Made by a program: the position numbers and the translations under genes
Assembly (NCBI GenBank): GCA_038234715.1
Contig: JBBQTD010000056.1
Coordinates: 1 to 21,721, forward strand
Origin: SZAS-103 sp038234715
GTDB lineage: Bacteria; Pseudomonadota; Gammaproteobacteria; Xanthomonadales; Xanthomonadaceae
Length of the DNA: 21,721 bases
Direction: 5' to 3'
Notes under the pieces: generated by a model
What the model was told of the DNA's origin: nothing
The model's input: only the letters and a program-made list of their open reading frames with translations
The model's database searches: none
Shown here: positions 1-10,041 of the stretch, one piece after another
Layout of the letters: each line of letters opens with the position of its first letter
Numbering within the stretch: position 1 is the first letter of the stretch

Positions 1-62
1 TCGGCGCGCTCGTCAGCGGACAACTCAAGTTGCGTGACCGGACGTCCCATCTTGGCCATCAT
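1..62 (-). CDS. IS630-family transposase, N-terminal fragment (cut by window edge)
   Basis: Reading the minus strand from 62 to the window edge gives MMAKMGRPVTQLELSADERA, which matches the usual opening of IS630-family transposases (a basic GRP segment, then LELSADER leading into a helix-turn-helix). The frame is open back to a stop at 108-110, so starts at 74, 62, 59 or 50 are possible. The ATG at 62 is preferred because GGAG lies six bases upstream of it. IS630 enzymes are DDE transposases that insert at TA dinucleotides. Only about 20 residues are visible, so the catalytic core, completeness and activity cannot be judged. The family call rests on the short N-terminus and is moderately sure. 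Confidence 0.6.
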   Translation of the reverse strand, partial: MMAKMGRPVTQLELSADERA

Positions 63-139
63 GGCAGGCTCCATAAGCACTGCAATGAAAGACAACTTGC
101 TGAGATGTTAGTTCAAGTTATTTGCGAGACACCACACTA
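1..139 (-). mobile_element. left-edge IS630-like element, outer end approximate
   Basis: The transposase fragment at 1-62 is followed outward by about 75 bases that belong to no gene and are less GC-rich than the fumC region. IS630 elements are flanked by a duplicated TA; a TA lies at 138-139, just outside a stretch (about 110-137) that could be the terminal inverted repeat. The opposite end is outside the window, so the repeat cannot be matched and the boundary is a guess. Confidence 0.3.
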
Positions 140-197
140 GATCAAGACAAACAGAATCCAAAGAATGGTGCCAGGGTCGCTATTCGCAAACTGGAAA

Positions 198-1616
<1,419 letters not shown>

Positions 1617-1646
1617 GCTGGTTCCGTTTTGGTGAAGAGAAATAGA

Positions 1647-1752
1647 AGCCCCTCTCCCTCCGGGAGAGGGGTAGGGGTGAGGGGCAGCCAATGCGAAGAC
1701 CTCCGCTCCGCTCGCCCCTCACCCCTACCCCTCTCCCGGAGGGAGAGGGGCT
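1647..1752. repeat. perfect 39-bp inverted repeat (extragenic palindrome)
   Basis: Bases 1647-1685 and 1714-1752 are exact reverse complements over 39 bases, separated by a 28-base loop. Each arm itself contains CCCTCTCCC/GGGAGAGGGG self-complementary sequence. Related repeats occur widely between genes in Xanthomonadales and produce spurious ORF peptides such as PLPLSRRERG, as here. The element fills most of the gap between the divergent fumC and purB genes, ending about 30 bases before the fumC start, so it lies in the fumC leader or promoter region. No transposase is associated with it in this window. Confidence 0.9.
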
Positions 1753-1842
1753 AAAAGGGCCGGCGCAAGCGACGCGAAAGTATAGCGACGCAACGGTTGC
1801 GACGCCGCGCAGGTAAAATGGCGCGTTCGCCCGGAGCCCACG

Positions 1843-3207
1843 ATGACCGATCCCCTGCTCGCCCTGTCCCCCATCGATGGCCGCTATGCCGGCAAGGTCG
1901 ATGCGTTGCGGCCGATCTTTTCCGAGTTCGGGCTGATCAAGGCGCGCGTGCATGTCGAGGTGGAGTGGTTGCTGGCATTGGCTGCGGAACCTGGCATCGG
2001 CGAGCTGCCCGCCCTGCCCGATGACGCCATCGCGCGCCTGCGAACACTCGCTAAAACATTCGGCAAGGCCGAAGCGACGCGCGTCAAGCAGATCGAGAGC
2101 ACCACCAACCACGACGTGAAGGCGGTCGAGTATTTCCTGAAGGAACGCATGCGCGAGGATGCGCGGCTGGGTCCGGCGCTGGAATTCGTGCACTTCGCTT
2201 GCACGTCGGAGGACATCAACAACCTCAGCTACGCGTTGATGTTGCGCGAGGCGCGCGAATCGGTGCTGCTGCCGGCGCTCGCGAAGCTGGAAGACACCCT
2301 TCGGACGATGGCGCATGCGCATGCCGGGTTGCCGATGCTGTCGCGCACGCACGGGCAGACCGCCTCGCCGACGACGGTGGGTAAGGAACTCGCCAACGTC
2401 CTTTCGCGGATCGAACGCCAGCGCAAGCAGCTCGCCAGCGTCGAACTGCTGGGCAAGATCAATGGTGCGGTCGGCAACTACAACGCGCATGTCGTCGCAT
2501 ATCCAGATGTGGACTGGCCGGAGTTCGCGCAGCGTTTCGTCGCCTCGCTGGGGCTTACGTTCAACGCGTACACCACGCAGATCGAGCCGCACGACTGCAT
2601 CGCGGAAATCTGCGACGTGCAGCGCCGCGCGAACACCATTGCCATCGACCTGTGCCGCGACCTGTGGGGATACATCGCGCTCGGTTACTTCAAGCAGTCG
2701 GTGAAGGCGGGCGAAGTCGGTTCTTCGACGATGCCGCACAAGGTGAACCCGATCGACTTCGAAAACGCCGAAGGCAACCTCGGCATCGCCAACGCGTTGC
2801 TCACCCACTTCGCCGAGAAGCTGCCGATCAGCCGGTTCCAGCGCGACCTGACCGATTCCACGGTACTGCGCGCGCTGGGAACCGCGTTCGGCCACAGCAT
2901 GGTTGCACTGGATGCCTTGCAACGCGGCCTTGCCAAGCTCAGCGTGAATCCCGAGCGCATCGCTGCCGACCTCGATGGCGCGTGGGAAGTGCTTGCAGAG
3001 CCGGTGCAGACGGTGATGCGCCGATACGGCTTGCCGGAGCCGTACGAGCAACTCAAGGCGCTCACGCGCGGCCAGGGCATGACGGAAGCGACGATGCGTG
3101 CGTTCATCGCAACACTGGAACTGCCGGCGGAAGCGAAGCAGCGCTTGCTGGAGATGACGCCTGGGTCTTACACGGGGTTTGCAAAGGATCTGGCAAGAAG
3201 CGCCTGA
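1843..3207 (+). CDS. purB: adenylosuccinate lyase
   Basis: The 454-residue product matches bacterial PurB (E. coli 456 aa). It cleaves SAICAR to AICAR plus fumarate, and adenylosuccinate to AMP plus fumarate, in de novo purine synthesis. The start MTDPLLALSPIDGRYAGK is typical. Catalytic markers are SRTHGQTASP, with the general-acid histidine near residue 170, and the signature loop GSSTMPHKVN at 293-302, with Ser294/295 equivalent to the E. coli catalytic serine. The ATG at 1843 has GGAG six bases upstream. A TAAAAT box at 1814-1819 could be a -10 element, but no good -35 precedes it. The gene is divergent from fumC and followed by an extragenic repeat, so it is probably monocistronic. Confidence 0.97.
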   Translation: MTDPLLALSPIDGRYAGKVDALRPIFSEFGLIKARVHVEVEWLLALAAEPGIGELPALPDDAIARLRTLAKTFGKAEATRVKQIESTTNHDVKAVEYFLKERMREDARLGPALEFVHFACTSEDINNLSYALMLREARESVLLPALAKLEDTLRTMAHAHAGLPMLSRTHGQTASPTTVGKELANVLSRIERQRKQLASVELLGKINGAVGNYNAHVVAYPDVDWPEFAQRFVASLGLTFNAYTTQIEPHDCIAEICDVQRRANTIAIDLCRDLWGYIALGYFKQSVKAGEVGSSTMPHKVNPIDFENAEGNLGIANALLTHFAEKLPISRFQRDLTDSTVLRALGTAFGHSMVALDALQRGLAKLSVNPERIAADLDGAWEVLAEPVQTVMRRYGLPEPYEQLKALTRGQGMTEATMRAFIATLELPAEAKQRLLEMTPGSYTGFAKDLARSA

Positions 3208-3219
3208 CAGGTCGCTTCC

Positions 3220-3260
3220 CCTCGCCCCTTGCGGGAGAGGGGTTGGGGAGAGGGGCGAGG
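3220..3260. repeat. extragenic hairpin repeat after purB
   Basis: CCTCGCCCC at 3220-3228 pairs with GGGGCGAGG at 3252-3260, and the interior (GGGAGAGGGGTTGGGGAGA) is the same purine-rich block type as in the fumC/purB repeat. It begins 13 bases after the purB stop. It has no T-tract, so it is better described as a repeat of the same family than as an intrinsic terminator, although it could protect the purB 3' end. A short GGTCGG/CCGACC hairpin follows near 3272-3287. Confidence 0.65.
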
Positions 3261-3375
3261 TTCTGCATTAAGGTCGGGCTGCCGACCACGACGCTGGCGA
3301 GCGTGAAGCTGTGAGCGAAAACCCGCAGACCAAGTCCGCGCCTGGCACTGCAACCTGCGAGAGAATCTCACTGGA

Positions 3376-4578
3376 ATGAAACCTTCAATCACCCCACCCC
3401 TGGTCGAAGTCCACGCAGCGCAAGGCGCGTTGCTCGGCATGCCGCCGGCGCAATTCCTGCGCGACTACTGGCAGAAGCGACCGCTGCTGGTTCGCAATGC
3501 GTTTCCCGGTTTCGTCTCGCCGCTGTCGCCGGAAGACCTTGCTGGGCTCGCCTGCGAAGAAGCCGCGCTGTCGCGCATTGCGCAGCACGACCGCAAGAAG
3601 GATCGGTGGATGTTGCGCAGCGGCCCGTTCGCCGAAGCGGAGTTCCCGAAGCTGCCCGACCACGACTGGACGCTGCTCGTGCAGGATGTGGACAAGTGGG
3701 ACGCGGACGTGCGCGCCCTGCTTGACCGCTTCGACTTCCTGCCGCGCTGGCGCATCGACGATGTGATGATCAGCTTCGCGGCGCCCGGTGGTTCGGTTGG
3801 CGCGCATGTGGATCACTACGACGTGTTCCTGTTGCAGGGGCAGGGTCGGCGGCAGTGGCAGATCAGTACTGATCCGAACGCACCGACCGCATTCCGGGAC
3901 GACGCGGAGCTCAAGCTGCTGCGTGCGTTCACGCCGACGCACCAGTGGACTCTCGAACCCGGCGACATGCTCTATCTGCCGCCAGGCGTGCCTCACCACG
4001 GCGTCGCCCTCGATGCATGCCTGACCTACTCGATCGGCATGCGCGCGCCCTCACAGGCGGAATTGCTGGTGGATTTCGCCGAGCATCTTGCGCAACAGGC
4101 GGGCGAAGATGCGCGGTACGCGGATCCGGATCTTGTCGTCCCGGGGGATCGCCACGAGGTAGACGATGCTGCGCTCGCCCGCGTGCGGCGCGCGCTGTCC
4201 GTGCTGCAAGCCGATGACGCGACGCTGGCAGCGTGGTTCGGCAGCTACATCAGCGCGTATCGCGGCGCCGATGTCGCTGCACCACCGAAACCGCCGAGCG
4301 CGGACAAGGTGCGCAAGACGCTTGCCGATGGCGGTGCGCTGTTGCGGCATCCGTTCGTGCGAAGCGCCTGGACGCGGCAGGGCAAACGCGCGCTGCTGTT
4401 CGTCGGGGGCGCGGCGTATCCGATGGGAACGGCATCGGCGCGCAAGCTCGCTGCAGCGCAGGCGATCGACTCCGCGCAGTACGCTGTGCTCGATGCAGAT
4501 GCGCAGGCTGCCATCATTGCTTTGGCGTTGTCTGGCAACTTCGTGCTGCAACGACCATCGAAAGGCAAACGCCGATGA
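3376..4578 (+). CDS. roxA: RoxA/YcfD-type 2-oxoglutarate-dependent ribosomal oxygenase (L16 arginine hydroxylase)
   Basis: The 400-residue product is a JmjC/cupin Fe(II)- and 2-oxoglutarate-dependent oxygenase. Its closest characterised relative is E. coli YcfD/RoxA, which hydroxylates an arginine of ribosomal protein L16. The iron-binding triad is visible as HVD at 144-146 in GAHVDHYDVF and a distal histidine (207 or 208) in LPPGVPHHG. The N-terminal FLRDYWQKRPLLVRNAF is typical. The C-terminal third (about 230-400) fits the winged-helix/dimerisation part of YcfD. Length is close to the family (373 aa in E. coli). The following GNAT gene overlaps it by four bases (ATGA), so the two are probably co-translated. 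L16 as target is inferred from the family. Confidence 0.88.
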   Translation: MKPSITPPLVEVHAAQGALLGMPPAQFLRDYWQKRPLLVRNAFPGFVSPLSPEDLAGLACEEAALSRIAQHDRKKDRWMLRSGPFAEAEFPKLPDHDWTLLVQDVDKWDADVRALLDRFDFLPRWRIDDVMISFAAPGGSVGAHVDHYDVFLLQGQGRRQWQISTDPNAPTAFRDDAELKLLRAFTPTHQWTLEPGDMLYLPPGVPHHGVALDACLTYSIGMRAPSQAELLVDFAEHLAQQAGEDARYADPDLVVPGDRHEVDDAALARVRRALSVLQADDATLAAWFGSYISAYRGADVAAPPKPPSADKVRKTLADGGALLRHPFVRSAWTRQGKRALLFVGGAAYPMGTASARKLAAAQAIDSAQYAVLDADAQAAIIALALSGNFVLQRPSKGKRR

Positions 4579-5528
4579 GCCAGGTACTGCATTCGGATTT
4601 CCGCGTAGAACCGGCCGACTACCGCACCGACTTCCAGGATCTGCGCCGCGTACGCGAGCCGGTGTTCGTGGTCGAGAAGCAGGTTCCCATCGAGATGGAA
4701 TGGGACGCGCTCGATCCGATCTGCCAGCACGTGATTGCGCGCGACACGGGCAATCGTCCGATTGGCACGGGCCGCCTGAGTCCGCAGCGCAAGATCGGCC
4801 GCATGGCCGTGCTCGTCGAGTGGCGCGGACGCGGCGTCGGCGAAGCGCTGCTGGTTGCGCTGATCGACATCGCGCGCGTGCAGCGCTGGCCGGATGTGGA
4901 GCTCAGTGCGCAGATCGATGCGGTCGGCTTCTATGCCAGGCACGGCTTCGTGCCCTATGGCGATGCATTCGACGCAATCGGTATCCGCCACCAGTCGATG
5001 CGGCTGCAGTTGCAACCGTTCGAGGAGCGCCCGCCGTCCGCACCGCGGCCAGCGCTGGCGGCGGTCGAGACCATGGAGGAAGCGCTGCACGCGGCCGCGG
5101 AGGTGATCGCGAACTCGCGACGCGAACTGTGCGTGTTCAGCCGCGATCTTGACTACGGACTGCTGTCGGCACCGGCCGTGATGAACGCGTTGCGAACCTA
5201 TGCAACGTCCGGCGTGGGCGCATCGGTCCGCGTGCTGCTGCTTGATCCACTGATCGCACCGCAACTGAACCATCCCTGGTTGACGCTGGGACAGCGCTTA
5301 CCGAGCGTCTTCCAATTCCGCGCTTGCCAGGAACCGCAGGACCTCCAGTATCCGTCGGCGTTCGTGGTGGGCGATCGCGGCGGGTTGTATTTCCGGCCAA
5401 TCGGTGGCCGCGTTGAAGGAGAAACCAGCGAAGCAAGCCCTGCGCGTGCGCGTCAGTTGCGTGAGGGCTTCGATCGCATGTGGGAACGCGCAAGGCCGTG
5501 CACCGAGTACCGGGCTATCGAAATTTGA
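4575..5528 (+). CDS. GNAT N-acetyltransferase with uncharacterised C-terminal domain
   Basis: The 317-residue product has two parts. Residues 1-145 are a GNAT acetyltransferase fold: FVVEKQVPIEMEWD resembles ElaA-like GNATs, and the acetyl-CoA pyrophosphate loop is RGRGVG at 84-89, followed by AVGFYARHGF. Residues about 160-317 contain a second domain (ELCVFSRDLDYGLLSAPAV, then RVLLLDPLIAPQL and AFVVGDRGGLYFRP) that superficially resembles a phospholipase-D-like fold but shows no complete HKD motif. The substrate cannot be named. The ATG at 4575 overlaps the roxA stop (ATGA). An in-frame extension back to 4233 would lie entirely inside roxA and was rejected. Pairing with a ribosomal oxygenase suggests, but does not show, a role in modifying the translation machinery. 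Confidence 0.85.
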   Translation: MSQVLHSDFRVEPADYRTDFQDLRRVREPVFVVEKQVPIEMEWDALDPICQHVIARDTGNRPIGTGRLSPQRKIGRMAVLVEWRGRGVGEALLVALIDIARVQRWPDVELSAQIDAVGFYARHGFVPYGDAFDAIGIRHQSMRLQLQPFEERPPSAPRPALAAVETMEEALHAAAEVIANSRRELCVFSRDLDYGLLSAPAVMNALRTYATSGVGASVRVLLLDPLIAPQLNHPWLTLGQRLPSVFQFRACQEPQDLQYPSAFVVGDRGGLYFRPIGGRVEGETSEASPARARQLREGFDRMWERARPCTEYRAIEI

Positions 5529-5648
5529 CGGTCGGCAGCTGGGACATCGCGGGATCGAGTCGGCCGCACGCCCCGGATCTGTGTTTACCCGTCCCGTCCC
5601 TGCACCGCTCGCCATGCGCGTCACGGTGCGGCGGATGCTCTCCGACTG

Positions 5649-5678
5649 TTCCGAAGCGTGTCGCCCTCGCGCTATACT
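5649..5678 (+). promoter_or_regulatory. candidate sigma-70 promoter for sucAB-lpd
   Basis: A TATACT box (5673-5678, five of six consensus bases) is preceded after 18 bases by TTCCGA (5649-5654, three of six). It lies in the 241-bp gap between the GNAT gene and sucA, about 90 bases before the sucA start. The strong -10 and the position make it a plausible start for the operon, but the -35 is weak. Confidence 0.45.
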
Positions 5679-5769
5679 GCCAAGCCGTTTTGATGCGCTG
5701 CAAAAAGTAGCCCCAAAGCGTCTTGATTCAATCACTTGCCAGACAAACCTCACCGCCGGGCGCACACGA

Positions 5770-8652
5770 GTGGATAGCCTGATCAAGCAGTTTGCCGCGA
5801 CCTCGCAGAATTCCGGCGGCAATGCCGCGTTTATCGAAGACCTGTACGAGAGCTACCTCGCCAATCCTGCCAGTGTGGGTGTGGACTGGAAAACGTATTT
5901 CGACTCCCTTGCCGGACGTAGCGATGTGCCGCATTCGCCCGCGATGGCGCGGATCGTCGAGGCGGCAAAATACGCCGGTCGCGGATCGCTCAACGGCTCG
6001 GCTGCGACCGCCACGGCGGTTCCCGATGTGCTCTCGCAGAAGCAGGCCGTCGTGTTGCGGCTGGTCACGGCGTACCGCTCGCGCGGCCACCTGCGTGCGA
6101 CACTCGATCCGCTCGGCCTGACTGCCATCGGCGATATCGAGGAACAGCCGCACCGGCCGGCAGCACCCGACCTGGATCTCGCGGCCCACGGGCTGACCGA
6201 CGCCGACCTCGACACCCGCTTCAACACCAGCTTTGCCGCCGGCCCTGCGATCCTGAGCCTGCGCGAGTTGTTCGCCACCCTGCGCGCGACCTACAGCTCC
6301 ACCATCGGCGTCGAGTTCATGCATATCAGCGACGCCACCCAGCGCCGCTGGGTGCATCAGCGCCTGGAAGGGGCCGCCGGCAAGTTCGGTTTCGACGCGG
6401 ACTGCCGCAAGCACATCCTCGATCGCCTGACCGCGGCTGAAGGACTCGAGCGCTACCTGCATACCAAGTACGTCGGCCAGAAGCGCTTCTCACTCGAAGG
6501 TGGCGATTCGCTGATCCCGATGATGGACGAGTTGTGCCAGCGGGCAGGCAAGGCGGGTGTCAAGGAAATGGTCGTCGGCATGGCCCATCGTGGTCGCCTG
6601 AACGTGCTGGTCAATACGCTGGGCAAGCCTCCGGACAAGCTGTTCGCCGAGTTCGAGGGTCGCTACGAGCACGCCGACGATCCGGCGCATTCGGGCGACG
6701 TGAAGTACCACATGGGTTTCTCGGCGGATCTCGCGACACCGGGTGGTCCTTTGCACCTGGCGCTCGCCTTCAACCCGTCGCACCTGGAGATCGTCAATCC
6801 GGTCGTGGCCGGCAGCGTGCGTGCGCGTCAGCAGCGTCGCGACGATGGCGAGCGCGACGAAGTGCTGCCGGTGCTGATCCATGGCGATGCCGCGTTCGCG
6901 GGCCAGGGCGTCGGAATGGAGTTGCTGCAGATGTCGCAGGCGCGCGGATTCAAGGTCGGCGGCAGCGTGCACATCGTGATCAACAACCAAGTCGGCTTCA
7001 CCACCAGCCGCACCGACGATGCGCGTTCCACGATCTACTGCACTGACGTTGCGAAGATGGTCGGCGCGCCGATCCTGCACGTGAATGGCGACGATCCCGA
7101 GGCGGTGGTGTTCTGTACCCAGCTTGCGTTCGACTTCCGCCAGGAGTTCAACAAGGACATCGTCGTCGATCTCGTCTGCTACCGCCGCCACGGCCATAAC
7201 GAAGCCGACGAGCCGTCGGCGACGCAGCCGGTGATGTACCAGGTGATCAAGGCGCACCAGACGCCGCGCGAGCTTTACGCCGCGCAACTGGTCGCCGATG
7301 GCGTGCTCGATGGCGCCGCCGCTGCGGCGATGGTCGATAGCTACCGCACCATGCTCGAATCCGGCGCAGTCACCACTGCGCTTGCCGACAAGCCCGGCGA
7401 GATCTTCGGCGCGGACTGGAAGCCCTACCTGCACGGCGCGATGAAGGACCCGGTCGACACCACGGTTCCGCGCGGCGAACTCGATGCACTCGCTGCGCAG
7501 ATCAACACGATCCCGGACAACGTCAAGCTGCATCCACGCGTCGCCAAGATCTACGATGACCGTCGCAAGATGGTCGCTGGCGAGCAGGCCGCCGACTGGG
7601 GCTTCGCGGAGAATCTTGCCTACGCGACCCTGATCAGGAACGACTTCAAGCTGCGCCTGGTCGGACAGGACTCAGGGCGCGGCACGTTCTTCCACCGGCA
7701 TGCAGTGCTGCACGAACAGACCGGCGGTCCGGACTACATTCCGCTGCGCCAACTGCTGCCCGAAGGCGCCGATCCGCTGGACGTGACGATCATTGACTCG
7801 CTGCTCAGCGAGGAAGCGGTGATGGCGTTCGAATACGGTTTCTCCACCGCTGATCCGACCACGCTGAACATCTGGGAAGCGCAGTTCGGCGATTTCGCGA
7901 ACGGTGCGCAGGTAGTGATCGACCAGTTCATCAGCTCGGGCGAATCGAAGTGGAACCGCTTGTGCGGTCTGGCGCTGTTCCTGCCGCATGGCTATGAAGG
8001 CCAGGGGCCGGAGCATTCCTCCGCACGTCTTGAACGCTTCCTGCAGTTGTGCGCGCTCGACAACATGCAGGTCGTGGTGCCAACCACGCCCGCGCAGATC
8101 TTCCACCTGCTGCGCCGGCAGATGCTGCGCAAGACGCGCAAGCCGCTGATCGTGTTCACGCCGAAGTCGCTGCTGCGGCACAAGCTGGCTATCTCGACGC
8201 TGGATGAACTCGCTTCGGGTGGTTTTCGCGATTTCATCGGCGACGGCACTGCAGATGTGGGAACGGTCACGCGCGTTGTGGTGTGCGCTGGCAAGGTTTA
8301 TTACGACCTTGTCGAGGAGCATGCGAAGCGCGGCCTTATCGACGTTGCGATCGTGCGCGCCGAGCAGTTGTTCCCGTTCCCGCGTACCGAAATGACCGAC
8401 GAACTCGCGCGCTTCGCGAAAGCGAAGAGCATGGTGTGGTGCCAGGAAGAGCCGATGAACCAGGGCGCCTGGTACCAGATCCAGCACCACCTCTCACGCT
8501 GCCTGCAATCCGGGCAGACCCTGTACTACGCCGGTCGCACGCGTTCGGCCGCACCTGCCTGCGGCCATCTGTCGACGCACCAGGCCGAACAGGCAAGACT
8601 CGTCGGCGCGGCCTTGGCCGGCACGCTTGGCGACAGCGTGGTCGTGGAATAG
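5770..8652 (+). CDS. sucA: 2-oxoglutarate dehydrogenase E1 component
   Basis: The 960-residue product is the thiamine-diphosphate-dependent E1 subunit that decarboxylates 2-oxoglutarate and passes the succinyl group to the lipoyl arm of SucB. Visible hallmarks are the N-terminal E2-binding helix (DSLIKQFAATSQNSGGNAAFIEDLYESYL), GMAHRGR at 270-276, the ThDP/Mg region INNQVGFTTS near 404-413, and CYRRHGHNEADEPSATQP. The start is a GTG at 5770, because the conserved MDSLIKQF N-terminus begins there. The frame continues back to 5404, but that part overlaps the GNAT gene and has no homology to E1. Length is close to the usual 930-945. It is the first gene of sucA-sucB-lpd, with 33 bases before sucB. 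Confidence 0.96.
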   Translation: MDSLIKQFAATSQNSGGNAAFIEDLYESYLANPASVGVDWKTYFDSLAGRSDVPHSPAMARIVEAAKYAGRGSLNGSAATATAVPDVLSQKQAVVLRLVTAYRSRGHLRATLDPLGLTAIGDIEEQPHRPAAPDLDLAAHGLTDADLDTRFNTSFAAGPAILSLRELFATLRATYSSTIGVEFMHISDATQRRWVHQRLEGAAGKFGFDADCRKHILDRLTAAEGLERYLHTKYVGQKRFSLEGGDSLIPMMDELCQRAGKAGVKEMVVGMAHRGRLNVLVNTLGKPPDKLFAEFEGRYEHADDPAHSGDVKYHMGFSADLATPGGPLHLALAFNPSHLEIVNPVVAGSVRARQQRRDDGERDEVLPVLIHGDAAFAGQGVGMELLQMSQARGFKVGGSVHIVINNQVGFTTSRTDDARSTIYCTDVAKMVGAPILHVNGDDPEAVVFCTQLAFDFRQEFNKDIVVDLVCYRRHGHNEADEPSATQPVMYQVIKAHQTPRELYAAQLVADGVLDGAAAAAMVDSYRTMLESGAVTTALADKPGEIFGADWKPYLHGAMKDPVDTTVPRGELDALAAQINTIPDNVKLHPRVAKIYDDRRKMVAGEQAADWGFAENLAYATLIRNDFKLRLVGQDSGRGTFFHRHAVLHEQTGGPDYIPLRQLLPEGADPLDVTIIDSLLSEEAVMAFEYGFSTADPTTLNIWEAQFGDFANGAQVVIDQFISSGESKWNRLCGLALFLPHGYEGQGPEHSSARLERFLQLCALDNMQVVVPTTPAQIFHLLRRQMLRKTRKPLIVFTPKSLLRHKLAISTLDELASGGFRDFIGDGTADVGTVTRVVVCAGKVYYDLVEEHAKRGLIDVAIVRAEQLFPFPRTEMTDELARFAKAKSMVWCQEEPMNQGAWYQIQHHLSRCLQSGQTLYYAGRTRSAAPACGHLSTHQAEQARLVGAALAGTLGDSVVVE

Positions 8653-8685
8653 ACATCCAATGATCCATTCTCCAGGACGTACACC

Positions 8686-9927
8686 ATGAGCATTGAAGTC
8701 AAAGTCCCGGTCCTGCCGGAATCCGTTTCTGACGCAACCATCGCTGCGTGGCACAAGAAGCCGGGCGATGCGGTCAAGCGCGATGAGAATCTGGTCGACC
8801 TGGAGACCGACAAGGTCGTGCTTGAGGTGCCCTCGCCCGCCGATGGCGTGCTCAAGGAAATCAAGTTCGAGACCGGCGCGACCGTCACCAGTTCGCAATT
8901 GCTCGCAATCATCGAGCCAGGTTCCGCTGCTGCGGCGACTGCTCCGACGCCTGCGCCCACGAAGGCTGCACCGGCATCTCCAGCGTCATCGTCACCAAGT
9001 GCGGCCAAGGGTGCGCCAGCCGCGACGGGGGATACCTCAGCACTCTCGCCCGGCGCGCGCTTCACTGCCGAGCAAAACAAGGTGGATCCGGCAAATGTCG
9101 CCGGCACCGGCCGCGGCAGCCAGGTGACCAAGGAAGACCTCGTCTATTTCATGCGATCGGGTGATGCGCCAGCCGCTGCACCTGCAGCAAGCGCGGCGAA
9201 AGTCCCGACGGCGATGCCCGCTGGAGCGCGTCCCGAAGAGCGCGTACCGATGACGCGCATGCGCGCGAAGATCGCCGAGCGCCTGATGCAGTCGAAGAAC
9301 TCGATCGCGATGCTGACTTCGTTCAACGAAGTCAACCTCAAGGCCGTGATGGACATGCGCAAGTCGCAGGGCGAAGCCTTCGAGAAGAGCAATGGCGTCA
9401 AGCTCGGCTTCATGAGCTTTTTCGTGAAGGCCGCCGCGAGCGCGTTGCAACGCCACCCTGCGGTCAATGCGTCGGTCGACGGCAACGATGTGATCTACCA
9501 CGGCTATGCCGACATCTCGGTCGCCGTCTCCACCGACAAGGGATTGGTCACGCCGGTGCTGCGCAATGCCGAATCGATGGGCTTCGCCGAAATCGAAAAG
9601 GCTATCGGCAACTTCGCCAAGGCCGCGCGCGAAGGTGGTTTGAAACTCGAGGACCTGCAAGGCGGCACGTTTACGATCACCAACGGCGGCACGTTCGGCT
9701 CGCTGTTCTCCACGCCGATCGTGAACCCGCCGCAGTCGGCGATCCTTGGCATGCACGCAATCAAGGAACGCGCGATCGTGGAAAATGGCCAGGTCGTCGC
9801 GGCGCCGATGATGTACATCGCGATCAGCTACGACCACCGCATCATCGACGGCAAGGACGCGGTGCTGTTCCTGGTCGATATCAAGAACCAGCTAGAAAAT
9901 CCGCACAGGATGTTGCTGGGACTCTGA
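8686..9927 (+). CDS. sucB: dihydrolipoyllysine-residue succinyltransferase (E2 of 2-oxoglutarate dehydrogenase)
   Basis: The 413-residue product forms the E2 core that transfers succinyl groups to CoA. Domain order is visible: an N-terminal lipoyl domain (1-75) with the lipoylated lysine at 43 in LETDKVVLEV; an Ala/Pro/Thr-rich linker (about 85-115); a peripheral subunit-binding domain (about 121-155, ALSPGARFTAEQNKVD to TKEDLVYFM); a second linker; and the catalytic domain with HRIIDG, His384 and Asp388, matching the E. coli catalytic pair. AGGA lies nine bases before the ATG at 8686. It sits between sucA and lpd. An extragenic inverted repeat follows the stop, so expression of lpd could be partly uncoupled. 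Confidence 0.97.
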   Translation: MSIEVKVPVLPESVSDATIAAWHKKPGDAVKRDENLVDLETDKVVLEVPSPADGVLKEIKFETGATVTSSQLLAIIEPGSAAAATAPTPAPTKAAPASPASSSPSAAKGAPAATGDTSALSPGARFTAEQNKVDPANVAGTGRGSQVTKEDLVYFMRSGDAPAAAPAASAAKVPTAMPAGARPEERVPMTRMRAKIAERLMQSKNSIAMLTSFNEVNLKAVMDMRKSQGEAFEKSNGVKLGFMSFFVKAAASALQRHPAVNASVDGNDVIYHGYADISVAVSTDKGLVTPVLRNAESMGFAEIEKAIGNFAKAAREGGLKLEDLQGGTFTITNGGTFGSLFSTPIVNPPQSAILGMHAIKERAIVENGQVVAAPMMYIAISYDHRIIDGKDAVLFLVDIKNQLENPHRMLLGL

Positions 9928-9937
9928 AGAATCCCGG

Positions 9938-10027
9938 GAATCGGAAACGGGGAATGAGGAATCTTGGTAGCACAAGTATTCCGAACCTGTTCGCTCCAAC
10001 CGATTCGCCATTCCCCATTCCCCATTC
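9938..10027. repeat. imperfect 26-bp inverted repeat between sucB and lpd
   Basis: Bases 9938-9963 and 10002-10027 are reverse complements at 21 of 26 positions, separated by 38 bases. The arms consist of iterated GGGGAAT/ATTCCCC blocks, a pattern recognised from intergenic repeats in Xanthomonas and Lysobacter genomes. The right arm ends 14 bases before the lpd ATG, so it occupies the place where a ribosome-binding site would normally lie. Confidence 0.75.
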
Positions 10028-10041
10028 ACACGAGCGAATTC

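Noticed and set aside
4233..4574. Upstream extension of the GNAT gene
   Set aside because: It lies wholly within roxA in another frame; the ATG overlapping the roxA stop is the natural start.
5404..5769. Upstream extension of sucA by 122 codons
   Set aside because: It overlaps the GNAT gene, contains the candidate promoter and shows no E1 similarity; the conserved N-terminus starts at the GTG at 5770.
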